A stretch of 54,851 nucleotides of DNA from Rubritepida sp. (GCA_007129145.1 SKWC01000131.1:1-54851), one strand, 5' to 3'. Shown: positions 7,291-15,373, numbered from the stretch's first letter. Notes: generated by a model from the letters alone, not told the origin. A program made the numbers and translations.

Positions 7291-7940
7291 TGCCCTGGTA
7301 CCGTGGCGGCAAGAGCATCTTCTCCAAGCCCGGCGACAGCCCCGAGGAACGCTCCGTCAAGTCACTGACGAAGGTCATCAGGCGAGCAGCGATCCGTCGC
7401 ATCCTCGCTGGCCGGTACGGTGCCGACGGCATCAGCAGCCTCACCCAGCTCCAGACCATCCTCGCCCAGCAGCACGGCATCACTGCCCACATCATGACCA
7501 TCTCCCGAGACCTCGACGAGATGGGCGCCGTGAAGGTGCAAGACGTGGAGAAGCCCAGCGTGCAGTTCTGGGTGGTGCCCGCCTTCAACCCGAACCTCGA
7601 GAACCTCCGAGAGACGATGGACTCCGAAGCCATCGAGCAGGAGGTGTTCTACAAGCTGACGATGCACGTCATCGACATCTCGATGCTGTACGAGCGCATC
7701 ATCATCATGACCGAGCCGAGAGCCGGGTATCTGGTGGCATACTGGCTGTCCTGGCTGCGATGGCCCGGCATGGTGAGCGTTCAAGAGCAGCTCGATGGCT
7801 GCATCATCCACTGCCTCGATCCCGATCATGCCGAGGGCATCTACCAGATGCTCGTCGGTCACCCGCTCGACCGTGAGGAGGACACTGATGCCGAAGCGGA
7901 AGAAGGAGAGGAAGAGCCTCTTCGGGAACATCACCCGTGA
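7290..7940 (+). CDS. ArgR/AhrC-family transcription regulator homologue, 216 aa
   Basis: The N-terminal winged HTH fits ArgR. A helix with LTQLQTILAQQHGI is followed by the recognition helix MTISRDLDEMGAVKVQD, keeping the family SRD motif, and then by FWVVPAFNPNLENL. Compare AhrC with its ATVSRDIKEL and RFNPLSKL segments. The C-terminal half also aligns (IIIMTEPRAGYLVAYWLSWL), but the arginine-binding GTIxGDDT motif is replaced by MVSVQEQLDGC, so L-arginine sensing is probably lost. A long acidic tail (residues about 196-216) is extra. ArgR binds palindromes with a 4-bp centre and also aids XerCD recombination. This copy is a candidate binder of the TTCRAG-N4-CTYGAA sites (inference). Confidence 0.75.
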   Translation: MPWYRGGKSIFSKPGDSPEERSVKSLTKVIRRAAIRRILAGRYGADGISSLTQLQTILAQQHGITAHIMTISRDLDEMGAVKVQDVEKPSVQFWVVPAFNPNLENLRETMDSEAIEQEVFYKLTMHVIDISMLYERIIIMTEPRAGYLVAYWLSWLRWPGMVSVQEQLDGCIIHCLDPDHAEGIYQMLVGHPLDREEDTDAEAEEGEEEPLREHHP

Positions 7941-8103
7941 GGAGTTCATGGCCATCACCCCGGAGGACATCGCCGCCTCCCACGCTAGGGACAAGGCGTA
8001 CTTCGATGAGGTCGTCGGCCCTGGCCCGGTCCGGCTCAAGTTCAAGAAGTCTCGAAGGAAGGGGTCGAAGCTGGTACCACGTGCCAAGCGTGCGTCATAC
8101 TGA
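7888..8103 (+). CDS. Small basic protein, 71 aa
   Basis: The start is the ATG at 7888, which has a GAGGAG Shine-Dalgarno sequence and lies inside the end of the ArgR-like gene in another frame. The protein is very basic at both ends (MPKRKKERKSLFG; KFKKSRRKGSKLVPRAKRAS), suggesting nucleic-acid binding. The middle has a short acidic helix (REEFMAITPEDIAASHARDK). The genome-wide palindrome at 8041-8056 lies in its coding sequence and encodes part of the basic C-terminal patch. Confidence 0.6.
   Translation: MPKRKKERKSLFGNITREEFMAITPEDIAASHARDKAYFDEVVGPGPVRLKFKKSRRKGSKLVPRAKRASY
8041..8056. promoter_or_regulatory. Palindromic site 2 (TTCAAGAAGTCTCGAA)
   Basis: Perfect TTCRAG-N4-CTYGAA match inside the 3' part of the 71-aa gene, 40 bp upstream of the candidate -10 box at 8096. 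Confidence 0.75.
8096..8101 (+). promoter_or_regulatory. Candidate -10 box for leaderless start at 8108
   Basis: CATACT sits exactly 6 bp before the ATG at 8108, which has no Shine-Dalgarno sequence. The same 6-bp spacing from a TATGGT box is seen at 48011. This geometry is typical of leaderless mRNAs in high-GC bacteria. No clear -35 hexamer is seen. Confidence 0.45.
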
Positions 8104-8107
8104 CCGC

Positions 8108-8605
8108 ATGCACAGTCCACGTGAACTCCGAATCCAGCTCGAATCGCACGAGAAGATGCTGAACGACCTCCAGGAAGAGATCAGCGTGATGGAGGAAGGC
8201 GTCTCTCACATCGACATCGACCTCTCCAACACCGTCGCCGAGTTCGTCGAGAGCACCGGGCGCCAGTCGTACGAGTTCTACAAGTGGCGCCGCAAGGCGA
8301 AGTGGGCAAGGCACCACAAGATCAAGGCCATCACGGTGGCTCAGGAGCGCGTGCGTGCGTACGAGGAGAAGGTGCGCCAGACGCAGCTCCTCCTGCACGC
8401 CGTCGAGTCCGGCTACCGTGGCCAGGACCCGCATCAGCTCCTCTCGGCCACGTACCACCTGCTGATGGAAGTGCTGTCCCGCTCGGATTACACCGTCGAC
8501 GCTCACCAGATGGGCTTGATCGCCGCCATCCGGCTGAGCCTCGGCATCGACAAAGAGGACGGGCAGGCCCCGCAGCCTGCCCGCCCCATCCCCCAAGCAC
8601 CGTAG
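8108..8605 (+). CDS. Coiled-coil protein, 165 aa
   Basis: The start is the ATG at 8108 (MHSPRELRIQLESHEKMLND), 5 bp after the previous stop and without a Shine-Dalgarno sequence. Residues about 5-40 and 70-100 have heptad-like patterns (IQLESHEKMLNDLQEEISVM) consistent with coiled coil. The C-terminus is Pro-rich. It might be a structural or accessory replication protein. No family is recognised. Probable leaderless expression from the -10 box at 8096 would make it separately regulated inside the operon. Confidence 0.6.
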   Translation: MHSPRELRIQLESHEKMLNDLQEEISVMEEGVSHIDIDLSNTVAEFVESTGRQSYEFYKWRRKAKWARHHKIKAITVAQERVRAYEEKVRQTQLLLHAVESGYRGQDPHQLLSATYHLLMEVLSRSDYTVDAHQMGLIAAIRLSLGIDKEDGQAPQPARPIPQAP

Positions 8606-8614
8606 GAGGTGTGC

Positions 8615-8944
8615 ATGTCAGCACGCAGAGATACTACCCCGCAACCGTCCGTGGTGGAGATGATGGCCATGATGAGGTCACGGGTCGTTACCAAGGTTCG
8701 CAGCCTTCCCCCGTCTCTCCAGGTCACTGCCATCTGGCTGTACGAGCAGGCAGACGGGAATGACGTGATCGACGACATCGACTGGGAGCGGCTCGCTGAG
8801 GACACCAGCATCGCCGAGACCACCCTGCGCCGCGTTCACCTGCGCGACTCAACCATCCTCACCACCCAGGGTGGATTCATCGAGCGTGAAGAGCGCCTCA
8901 TCGGCGGCTCCATGAGCAAACCGATCTTCCGCTTCTACCTGTAA
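8615..8944 (+). CDS. Small winged-helix-like protein, 109 aa
   Basis: The ATG at 8615 is preferred over the GTG at 8609 because AGGAGG at 8604-8609 gives 5-bp spacing. The segment LQVTAIWLYEQADGNDVIDD, then ERLAEDTSIAETTLRRVHLR and a beta wing with GGFIEREERLIGG, looks like the replication-protein-type winged helix found in helicase loaders and replisome organisers. Its neighbour at 9055 has a similar N-terminal layout. It is followed by the hairpin at 8956, so this is probably the end of a transcription unit. Confidence 0.55.
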   Translation: MSARRDTTPQPSVVEMMAMMRSRVVTKVRSLPPSLQVTAIWLYEQADGNDVIDDIDWERLAEDTSIAETTLRRVHLRDSTILTTQGGFIEREERLIGGSMSKPIFRFYL

Positions 8945-8955
8945 CGCAACATCTA

Positions 8956-8979
8956 CCCCCCTGTCGGTGAACAGGGGGG
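8956..8979 (+). terminator. Hairpin terminator after the 8615 gene
   Basis: CCCCCCTGT and ACAGGGGGG form a perfect 9-bp stem with a 6-nt loop (CGGTGA), 11 bp after the stop codon. There is no T-run. It resembles the hairpin at 132-158. Confidence 0.6.
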
Positions 8980-8985
8980 CAGAAG

Positions 8986-9041
8986 TGACGGTGTGGGAGC
9001 ACCATCGTGGGACAGACGCGACCCACATTGTAGCACCGTCA
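8986..9041. repeat. Nested inverted repeats in the intergenic region before the 9055 gene
   Basis: TGACGGTG (8986-8993) is repeated inverted as CACCGTCA (9034-9041), and inside it GTGGG and CCCAC form a second inverted pair. The 110-bp gap between the terminator hairpin and the replication-initiator-like gene is otherwise unassigned. It could hold a promoter, an operator or an origin element. Confidence 0.4.
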
Positions 9042-9054
9042 CGGGAAGGCATCA

Positions 9055-9945
9055 ATGGGAGTCATCCGCAACAAGGCCCAATCCCACTTCACCAGCCTGC
9101 CGAACGAAACCCTCCGTGACTCGACACTCTCCTGGGCGGCGCGTGGCCTCCTGAGCGCGATGCTGTCGTACCCGCCCGACTGGGAGTTCAACGTCACGCA
9201 CCTCCTCACCCTCGCCACCGACGGGAAGCACGCGACGCGCAGCGCCATGAAGGAGTTGATCGAGCGCGGGTACGTGACGCGTCAGCGTGCGCAAGGCGGC
9301 TGGGATTACGACGTGTTCGACGTGCCTCAGGGCGAAAGTTCACAAGTCCGAAAATCAGACATGTGGAAATCACACATGTGGAAATCAGCCACTACGAAGA
9401 CTGAAGGTTCTACGAAGACTGAAGAAGAAACGAACGCGCCTTCAGAGAGCGGTCTGTTCACCGAAGGGAAGAAGCTCGGGAAGCGCGAGTGGGTTGCGGT
9501 GGTCGACTCGTTCAGGCAGTTGTGGAACGAGAACCGAGGCACGCTTCCTTCGGTGAACAGGATGACCGGCGCCCGCGAGAAGAAGGTCATGGCCCTCGTG
9601 AAGGAGCTTGGCCTCGATGAAGCCTTGCGCCTGTTCGAGTTGGCCGTGCGTGTCGTCGCCGCTGATGAGTTCTGGCAGAAGAAGGGCTACGGCATCGACA
9701 ACTTGATGCGTGACGGGCGCGTGGTCGAGAAGGCCGAGGCCGCACCGGAGGAGCGCAGGGTCGAGCCACCCATCGTGGGCGCCATCGTGGCGTTCAAGGA
9801 CGTGTCCTCGCCGAGGCAGCCCATCGTGCGTGGCCGGGTGCTGGAGGTCAGCGATCATCAGGTCGTGGTGATGGTCGAGGACGTGGACCGGAGAACGGGT
9901 ACGGAGCGGCGCGTGTCACTGAATCAGGTGGTCGCGAATGCGTAG
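9055..9945 (+). CDS. Replisome organiser / DnaD-like replication protein, 296 aa
   Basis: The N-terminal 90 residues form a winged helix typical of phage replication initiators (SWAARGLLSAMLSYPPDWEF and KHATRSAMKELIERGYVTRQ). A low-complexity linker with repeated Lys/Thr/Glu and MWKSHMWKS follows. A helical middle (REKKVMALVKELGLDEALRL, ending with YGIDNLM near residue 220) resembles DnaD/DnaT-type C-terminal domains that bind DNA and load helicase. The last 60 residues are beta-rich. It directly precedes and overlaps the primase-helicase gene, supporting a role in starting replication. Confidence 0.7.
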   Translation: MGVIRNKAQSHFTSLPNETLRDSTLSWAARGLLSAMLSYPPDWEFNVTHLLTLATDGKHATRSAMKELIERGYVTRQRAQGGWDYDVFDVPQGESSQVRKSDMWKSHMWKSATTKTEGSTKTEEETNAPSESGLFTEGKKLGKREWVAVVDSFRQLWNENRGTLPSVNRMTGAREKKVMALVKELGLDEALRLFELAVRVVAADEFWQKKGYGIDNLMRDGRVVEKAEAAPEERRVEPPIVGAIVAFKDVSSPRQPIVRGRVLEVSDHQVVVMVEDVDRRTGTERRVSLNQVVANA

Positions 9946-11851
9946 AGATGGTGATGAGCTGACCGCCGCCATCGCCGCGAAGGACCTGAGCAAACTGATC
10001 GCCGCGCACTACCCTGACTCGAGGGTGGATGTCGGCAAGCCCGGCGTGTACTTCGCTTCGTGGCGGGGGAACACGAACACGCCTGCGCTCTCGTTGTCGA
10101 AGAAGCAGGGTGTGTGGTTGTGGCATGACATGGCGACGGGCGAGGGTGGCAATGCCTTCGACTTCATGGTCAACATCATGGGAATGGGGCGGCAAGAGGC
10201 AGCGATAGGGCTTCTCTCGGAGGCTGGGTACCGCCCAGGAGAGCCTCGAGAGGGTGGGTCGGCCTCCAAGTCCCGGCCACTACCCCCGGAGGCCGTCACG
10301 GCCTTCTCACAGCCTGAGATCGTGCCAATCGCAGCCATGAAGGGGCGCGGTTTCAACAAGCGGATGCTCGAAACGTACCGAATCATCCCCGCACCCGACC
10401 GACCGGACGATGCGCTGATCCCCATCACCAGCCCGGAGGGCGTCATCCTTCAGGTGAAGCGCCGCATCCACAACGCGCAGAAGGGCAAGTACCGCTACGA
10501 GCACGAGGGTTACGGAGGCCCACCGTGGTGCAGCCCAGGCTCCCGGAAGCCGAACGTCTTGTACGTCATCGAGGGGGAGCTGAACGCCATCGTAGCGCAC
10601 GCGTCACTACTGGAGGCCGGTGAGCGCATCGGTGTGATGGGCGTAGCCGGAGCGAAGAACTCCCTGTACGAGGGCCTGTGCATGGGCAAGTCGGTGTTCA
10701 TCTATGCCGACGACGACAAGGCCGGGAAGGAGGCGATGGACGCCTGGAGCGAGGAAGCCAGGAAGCAAGGCGCCCGCAGCGTGCACCGACTCCCACCCCT
10801 GCCGATGGACTTTTGCGACTACGCCGCTCAGCACGGGCGTGAGGCGCTGGCGGCGAAGCTCAGGGAGATGCACCACTTCAGCATCCAGGTGTTCGGGGCA
10901 ATGGATCGCATGGTCGGGTCGTACACGGTTCGAGAACTCGCAAAGAGCGCCGCTCGCTACATCAGCGGCGAGGTCATCAACCCGCTCGGCATCGGCGCCA
11001 TCGACTACGAGACGGGCGGCATGGGTGAGAGCGGCGTCATCGCCATCGGCGCCCTGCCCAGCATCGGCAAGAGCGCCCTGCTCAGGAAAGCGCTGCTCGA
11101 GCACGTGAGGATGGGTGGCACGACCCGGCTGTACAGCCCGGACCAGAGCACGCATGCCATCTACCGCCTGCTCGCCAGCCTACTCAGCGACGTGGGCACG
11201 AAGGAAGCAAGGCAGCGCAACTTCAGCCGAGCGGTACTCGACCGGTACGGCGACCCAGAAGCCGCCATCAAGGCGTGGAAGGACGCGTACGAGTACGTCG
11301 TGATGGAACTGTCGAGCCGCTTCCAGGTCAGCGAGGAGAGCGACCTCACCGAGATCGGCAAGGACATGGAGCGGGCTAGGGATCAGGGCGTCACCATGTT
11401 CGGCGGTGACTACCTTCAGCTCTTCGAGATGGGCGCGTCGTCGCAATGGGAGGGCAACAGCGAGGAGGGTGCGGTGGCGCAGCGCTTCAAGCGCCTCACC
11501 CGCAACCTCGGCGTGCTGTTCGTCTGCGCCGTGCAGCTCGCCAAGTACAAGTTCCCCATGACCCGCAAGAGCGGCATCCCGTTCCCCAGCGACATCGAGG
11601 GCAGCGGCAAGACGTGGCAGGCAGCCGAGATGGCGTTCGGCATCTACAACGACAGCATCTACGGACGCATGTACGCCGGACCGGACACCGACCTGATCGG
11701 TGACCCGCCCGACATCGCACGGCTGTACCTCTGGAAGCACAAGGAAGGCGATCCAGGGTTGGAGTTCAACGTGCTGTGGCACGGTCGCATCGCTGCGTTC
11801 AAGGACCCGAAGCGACCCAAGCTCGAGCACGAGAGAGAGGGCCTGATGTGA
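9938..11851 (+). CDS. TOPRIM primase fused to DnaB-like helicase, 637 aa
   Basis: The N-terminal region (ALSLSKKQGVWLWHDMATGE) resembles the CHC2-type primase domain but lacks its zinc cysteines. TOPRIM motifs are VIEGELNAIVA (about residue 209) and YADDDKAGKEA (about residue 255). The RecA-fold helicase has Walker A GALPSIGKSALL (about 367-380) and a Walker B-like FGGDYLQLF near residue 490. QLAK and WKHKEGD segments correspond to later helicase motifs. The enzyme would lay primers and unwind DNA at the fork. No polymerase is present, so the fork probably uses the host polymerase. Confidence 0.88.
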   Translation: MRRDGDELTAAIAAKDLSKLIAAHYPDSRVDVGKPGVYFASWRGNTNTPALSLSKKQGVWLWHDMATGEGGNAFDFMVNIMGMGRQEAAIGLLSEAGYRPGEPREGGSASKSRPLPPEAVTAFSQPEIVPIAAMKGRGFNKRMLETYRIIPAPDRPDDALIPITSPEGVILQVKRRIHNAQKGKYRYEHEGYGGPPWCSPGSRKPNVLYVIEGELNAIVAHASLLEAGERIGVMGVAGAKNSLYEGLCMGKSVFIYADDDKAGKEAMDAWSEEARKQGARSVHRLPPLPMDFCDYAAQHGREALAAKLREMHHFSIQVFGAMDRMVGSYTVRELAKSAARYISGEVINPLGIGAIDYETGGMGESGVIAIGALPSIGKSALLRKALLEHVRMGGTTRLYSPDQSTHAIYRLLASLLSDVGTKEARQRNFSRAVLDRYGDPEAAIKAWKDAYEYVVMELSSRFQVSEESDLTEIGKDMERARDQGVTMFGGDYLQLFEMGASSQWEGNSEEGAVAQRFKRLTRNLGVLFVCAVQLAKYKFPMTRKSGIPFPSDIEGSGKTWQAAEMAFGIYNDSIYGRMYAGPDTDLIGDPPDIARLYLWKHKEGDPGLEFNVLWHGRIAAFKDPKRPKLEHEREGLM

Positions 11852-12312
11852 TCGGATACTCGTTCGACCTGAGCAAGAGCAACACCGGCATGGCCAAGTG
11901 GCTCGGCGGCAACCTGGCACAAGTCGCCTCCGTGTCGTTCCAGGAGCATCACTACTTCGGGCACGTGCTCATCGACTTCGAGCGCTTCATCGACGAGACG
12001 TTCGTCGACCCCTCGTGGGTGGCGTACGAGGAAGTGATGGTCAGGAACAAGCTGCACGGCGAGCTTCACTTCGGCATGGTGGCGCTGCTCGCCATCGCCT
12101 GCTGCGAGATGGAGGTGCCGCTCATCGGCATCAACACCATGACCATGAAGAAGCAGGTGGTCGGCACTGGCCGAGCGACGAAGGAAGAGATGCTCGAGAC
12201 CATCCGGGCCAGGTACCCGGAGCACTACATCACCGATCACGACGTGGCTGACGCCGTGGCCGTCGGGATTATGGCGATCAGCATGATGGAGGTGCGCAAT
12301 GGCGGCGAGTAG
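11848..12312 (+). CDS. RuvC-like Holliday junction resolvase, 154 aa
   Basis: The GTG start at 11848 overlaps the helicase stop (ATGTGA) and is preceded by GAGAGAGAGG. Catalytic acidic residues fit the RuvC/RNase H fold: Asp in IGYSFDLSKSNTGMA (residue 6), Glu in VAYEEVMV and the final Asp pair in HDVADAVAVG. The GINTMTMKKQVVGTGRATKE segment corresponds to the conserved region before the last motif. It would resolve recombination or branched replication intermediates before packaging. Confidence 0.85.
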   Translation: MIGYSFDLSKSNTGMAKWLGGNLAQVASVSFQEHHYFGHVLIDFERFIDETFVDPSWVAYEEVMVRNKLHGELHFGMVALLAIACCEMEVPLIGINTMTMKKQVVGTGRATKEEMLETIRARYPEHYITDHDVADAVAVGIMAISMMEVRNGGE

Positions 12313-12955
12313 GCGCTGGTCGCCCGATGAGGACAGGCTCATCGAGAAGTTCATCGTCCACAAGGGTGTGCACTCCACCATCAAGGCGCTGCACATGGCG
12401 GGTTTCTCGGATCGGAACATCAGGGGTCTCGCCGAGAGGTGCAAAGCGCTCGGCGTCAGAGCGGGTGAGGGCAACGGCTTCATTCGCGTGATCGACGTGG
12501 ACTCCGGCCACAACCGATCGGGCGGCAAGGAGCGCTTCACTCGGAAGAGCGTGCTGTCGCAAGCCGAGGCCGATGGGGTGCTGCGGCGCGTGCCGTACGG
12601 ACCCAACGGGAAGACCATCCCGTACGTGCCGGAGAAGTGGGCGGACGCGTACGTCGAGCGGATGTCGAAAGCGACGAATGGTGAGGAGATCGCGCGGCAT
12701 CACATCCGTCGCTCCTGGTTGCCGACCAAGGCACTGCCGGACTTGTTCGGCATCTCGATGCGCACCATCGAGCGGCACATCCCTGCCGCCGTCGGCGACA
12801 AGGGCAGGCGGCACAAGTCGTATCGCTACAGCGTGCGGCCCTACCTTGACGCGATACCGAAGCAGCGCGTGGGTAGGGCCGTGTACTGGGAGCCGAGCCT
12901 CGCCGAGGTGAACGCCGCCTCGTACAAGCGCACGCTCCCCCCGGTGCGGGGCTAG
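12299..12955 (+). CDS. DNA-binding protein with SANT/Myb-like and second HTH domain, 218 aa
   Basis: The first 55 residues (RRWSPDEDRLIEKFIVHKGV, then IRGLAERCKALGV) look like a SANT/Myb-type or homeodomain-like HTH found in phage proteins. Residues about 135-165 (LPDLFGISMRTIERHIPAAV) are a second HTH with a typical recognition helix, followed by a basic stretch. It is the last gene of the replication operon and overlaps the resolvase by 14 bp. It is a candidate transcription regulator and an alternative candidate for binding the genome-wide palindromes. Confidence 0.6.
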   Translation: MAASRRWSPDEDRLIEKFIVHKGVHSTIKALHMAGFSDRNIRGLAERCKALGVRAGEGNGFIRVIDVDSGHNRSGGKERFTRKSVLSQAEADGVLRRVPYGPNGKTIPYVPEKWADAYVERMSKATNGEEIARHHIRRSWLPTKALPDLFGISMRTIERHIPAAVGDKGRRHKSYRYSVRPYLDAIPKQRVGRAVYWEPSLAEVNAASYKRTLPPVRG

Positions 12956-12965
12956 TTGACACCTC

Positions 12966-14333
12966 TCACGTGCTCAGCAAATGCTCGTGAAGGAACTGGG
13001 CAGCCAGCAGGCGCGTGCGGTCCCACGTGTTGTTACTAGCCGCCTGCGTCTGCGAGTGCGAGCGCATCACCTCGTTCAGCGCCGCAATATCACCTGACGA
13101 ATCCCATGGTGACAAGAACCCCCACGTGCCGTTCTGGTAGATGAAAGCCGACACGCGGGTGAAGCTACCCTCTCGGCTCTCCCACCCGCATGGCGTGGTG
13201 CCGCCCGCCATACAGGCGCTCAAGCCGTTCGACACCGGGTTCGAGTTGTCCATCATCCGCTGCGTGATCGCGCGACCGAATCGCTCCAGGTGCACCGGAT
13301 CAACCCACACGTCGAATCCCTGGAAGTACATGTCTAGCACGTCCATGAAGGGGAACTGCGTGTACGTGCTCGGGCAGATGTAGTCGCCCGATCCGTCCGT
13401 GATGAACTGAGCGTTGCGCCTGAAGGCGTACGCGGTGCCGGTCGCCGTGCTGTACGAGCACAGGTTCGCCGGGTTGAGGATGAGCGCGTTCATTCGCTGC
13501 GCCTCTGCCGTGTACGCGCTGTTCCCGGTGAGCAACCCCATGTAGTAGTGCCAGTTCGACCACGCGAAGTATCTATCGAACTGAGCGGGCCAGTTGCGGA
13601 TAGGGAACCCGCTCGGCTTGTTCCAGCGGGCACGCAACTTCGCCTCGAAGTGCGTCAACAGGTAGTTGCGCAGCCAATCCGCGCGAGCGCCGTAGCTGTA
13701 CCCCTCTGGGCTTACAAGATCACGGTTGTGGTGAAGCATGTACGCCACCTGTGCAACGAGGGCGTGCGTGGCGTAATCGTAATCCTCACGCAGGTCCGTG
13801 CCGCGCTGCGCGTTGTTCGGGTTCTGTCGATGCACCCACATCAGGTACCCCGTATCGAAACCCTCCGTAGCGCAGCCCGACGTGCTGCACGTCCCCCTGT
13901 ACTTCGTGTCCAACCTGAGCGCCGTGCCTGGTGAGACCTCTCGCTTGTAGAGCATGATATCGAGCAGCTCATAGATCGTGTCGAGGAACCACATGTCGCC
14001 CGTCGCTCGAAAGGCGATGATCTGCGCACCGATGTTCGTGCGCAAATCGTGCGAGTACCACCAGATGTCATCACGGCGAGCGTTCTGGTACGGATCGCGT
14101 GAATCATCCGTGCCGCGCTTGATAAGGGCCTTCATCGTGCTGAGCCGTGTCTGCTGCGCTGAGCTGAGCAGCGTAGCGTCGAAGCCGGGATCACCCCGTA
14201 GGGTCATCACGGAGCGCGGCGGTGGATCGGTGGGCGGCAGCGAACCGACAGGCAAGAACGAACCGGACACACGCACGTACGCTTCCGCGTCGACGAACTC
14301 GCCGCCCTGACGGTACCTGTACCGGGGAGCCAT
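12966..14333 (-). CDS. Tail-associated protein, possible (alpha/alpha)-toroid polysaccharide lyase, 455 aa
   Basis: After a 40-residue Pro-rich N-terminus, the rest is helical and rich in Trp, Tyr, Asp and His: IWWYSHDLRTNIGAQIIAFR, TGYLMWVHRQ, DYDYATHALVAQVAYMLHHN and FAWSNWHYYMGLL. Such repeated helical pairs with aromatic residues are typical of alpha/alpha-toroid glycan-active enzymes. As the last gene of the tail region it is a candidate receptor-binding depolymerase. The catalytic residues cannot be named and the call is by overall pattern. Confidence 0.45.
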   Translation of the reverse strand: MAPRYRYRQGGEFVDAEAYVRVSGSFLPVGSLPPTDPPPRSVMTLRGDPGFDATLLSSAQQTRLSTMKALIKRGTDDSRDPYQNARRDDIWWYSHDLRTNIGAQIIAFRATGDMWFLDTIYELLDIMLYKREVSPGTALRLDTKYRGTCSTSGCATEGFDTGYLMWVHRQNPNNAQRGTDLREDYDYATHALVAQVAYMLHHNRDLVSPEGYSYGARADWLRNYLLTHFEAKLRARWNKPSGFPIRNWPAQFDRYFAWSNWHYYMGLLTGNSAYTAEAQRMNALILNPANLCSYSTATGTAYAFRRNAQFITDGSGDYICPSTYTQFPFMDVLDMYFQGFDVWVDPVHLERFGRAITQRMMDNSNPVSNGLSACMAGGTTPCGWESREGSFTRVSAFIYQNGTWGFLSPWDSSGDIAALNEVMRSHSQTQAASNNTWDRTRLLAAQFLHEHLLST

Positions 14334-14336
14334 CAG

Positions 14337-15239
14337 TTACACCGAGGTGTCCAGGAAGAAGTCGCCATCCACCGCGTTCAGCGGGGTAACGGTGCCGACC
14401 CAATCGACGAACGTGAACCCACTCGGCCTTGCCATACTGGCGTTCGCGCCGTGAATCACTCGCGTGATGTTCGCGTTCGTACCCGCTGCACCGGTCGGGC
14501 CGGTCGGGCCTTGAACGCCAGCGGGACCGGCGGGACCAACCGGTCCCTCGGCGCCAGTCGCTCCGGTCGGGCCGGTAGCGCCGGGCGGGCCGGTGGGGCC
14601 GGTAATGCCTTGCAGGCCAGTGTCACCCTTGTCACCCTTGGGGCCAGCCGGTCCGGTGGGGCCAGCGGGGCCGGTCTCGCCTTGCGGTCCTTGAATCTGG
14701 CCGACGTTCTGCCATGCGGCGCCGTCCCACACGTGAAGGTTGCCGTCGATGAGGTACCCGTCACCTGCCGTGTTGCCGCTGACGGGCAACTCGCTCACGT
14801 TCGCAAGGGTGCCCTTGATGGTGACGCTGGTGCCGTCATCACCCTTCGGTCCCGTCGGTCCGGCTGGGCCGGTGGCGCCGGTCGCGCCGGTCTCCCCGGT
14901 CGGTCCGGCTGGCCCGATGGGTCCCGTCGGTCCGGCTGGGCCGTTTGGTCCGGTGGCGCCCGTGGGGCCGGTAGGGCCGGTCGCTCCGGTGTCGCCAGCC
15001 GGTCCCGTAGGACCCGGGGGTCCCTCAGGCCCCACGGGACCCTGCGGCCCCTCGGGACCCGTCGGTCCGATGCCTGACTCGGGAATCGTAGCGATGGCGT
15101 CATACACCGCCTCAAGCTCCTGGACGGTGCGCACGAACTGCTCCCTGATCGCCGCGAAGTTCGCACGCACGTTCGCCGTTGATGCGCGCCCCTGAACCGG
15201 TACGTTTGGGTTGATGGTGGTCGGGTCGATAGGTGGCAT
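14337..15239 (-). CDS. Collagen-like tail fibre protein, 300 aa
   Basis: The start is the ATG at 15239 (MPPIDPTTINPNVPVQGRAS), which has GGAGGG upstream; the longer frame lacks support. After a short helical segment (FAAIREQFVRTVQELEAVYD) come two long Gly-X-Y collagen-like blocks rich in GPTGPTGP and GPEGPQGPVG. Between them is a small domain with DGYLIDGNLHVWDGAAWQ. Collagen repeats in phage fibres form rigid trimeric rods. The C-terminal 50 residues would form the tip. A second collagen fibre is encoded at 28469-29206. Confidence 0.8.
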   Translation of the reverse strand: MPPIDPTTINPNVPVQGRASTANVRANFAAIREQFVRTVQELEAVYDAIATIPESGIGPTGPEGPQGPVGPEGPPGPTGPAGDTGATGPTGPTGATGPNGPAGPTGPIGPAGPTGETGATGATGPAGPTGPKGDDGTSVTIKGTLANVSELPVSGNTAGDGYLIDGNLHVWDGAAWQNVGQIQGPQGETGPAGPTGPAGPKGDKGDTGLQGITGPTGPPGATGPTGATGAEGPVGPAGPAGVQGPTGPTGAAGTNANITRVIHGANASMARPSGFTFVDWVGTVTPLNAVDGDFFLDTSV

Positions 15240-15240
15240 C

Positions 15241-15372
15241 TCAGTCCCTCCAACGGGTGCGGAACAGGCCGAGGAAGCGCCTATCCCACGTGGTCTTACC
15301 ATCATCCCAGATGACCTCGTTCGACGAGCGCCCAATGAGGCGATTCAAGAACTCTCGAAGTGCCCGCATCAT
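15241..15372 (-). CDS. Micro-protein with WDxGxTxWD motif, 43 aa
   Basis: The frame from ATG at 15372 (MMRALREFLNRLIGRSSNEV) to TGA at 15241-15243 fills the gap between the collagen fibre and the 183-aa gene with no spare bases and has GGGAATAGG upstream. Its middle, VIWDDGKTTWD, matches the WDGGNTVWD near the C-terminus of the next gene. It is likely a small tail-fibre-associated piece. The palindromic site at 15344-15359 lies near its 5' end. Confidence 0.55.
   Translation of the reverse strand: MMRALREFLNRLIGRSSNEVIWDDGKTTWDRRFLGLFRTRWRD
15344..15359. promoter_or_regulatory. Palindromic site 3 (TTCAAGAACTCTCGAA)
   Basis: Perfect TTCRAG-N4-CTYGAA match, inside the N-terminal part of the 43-aa gene on the minus strand. 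Confidence 0.75.
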
Positions 15373-15373
15373 C

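Noticed and set aside
12937..12961. C6GGT followed by TTGACA as a promoter
   Set aside because: Lies at the end of a convergent gene pair, no -10 box is seen and it would only read antisense. The short C/G stem is also too weak to call a terminator.
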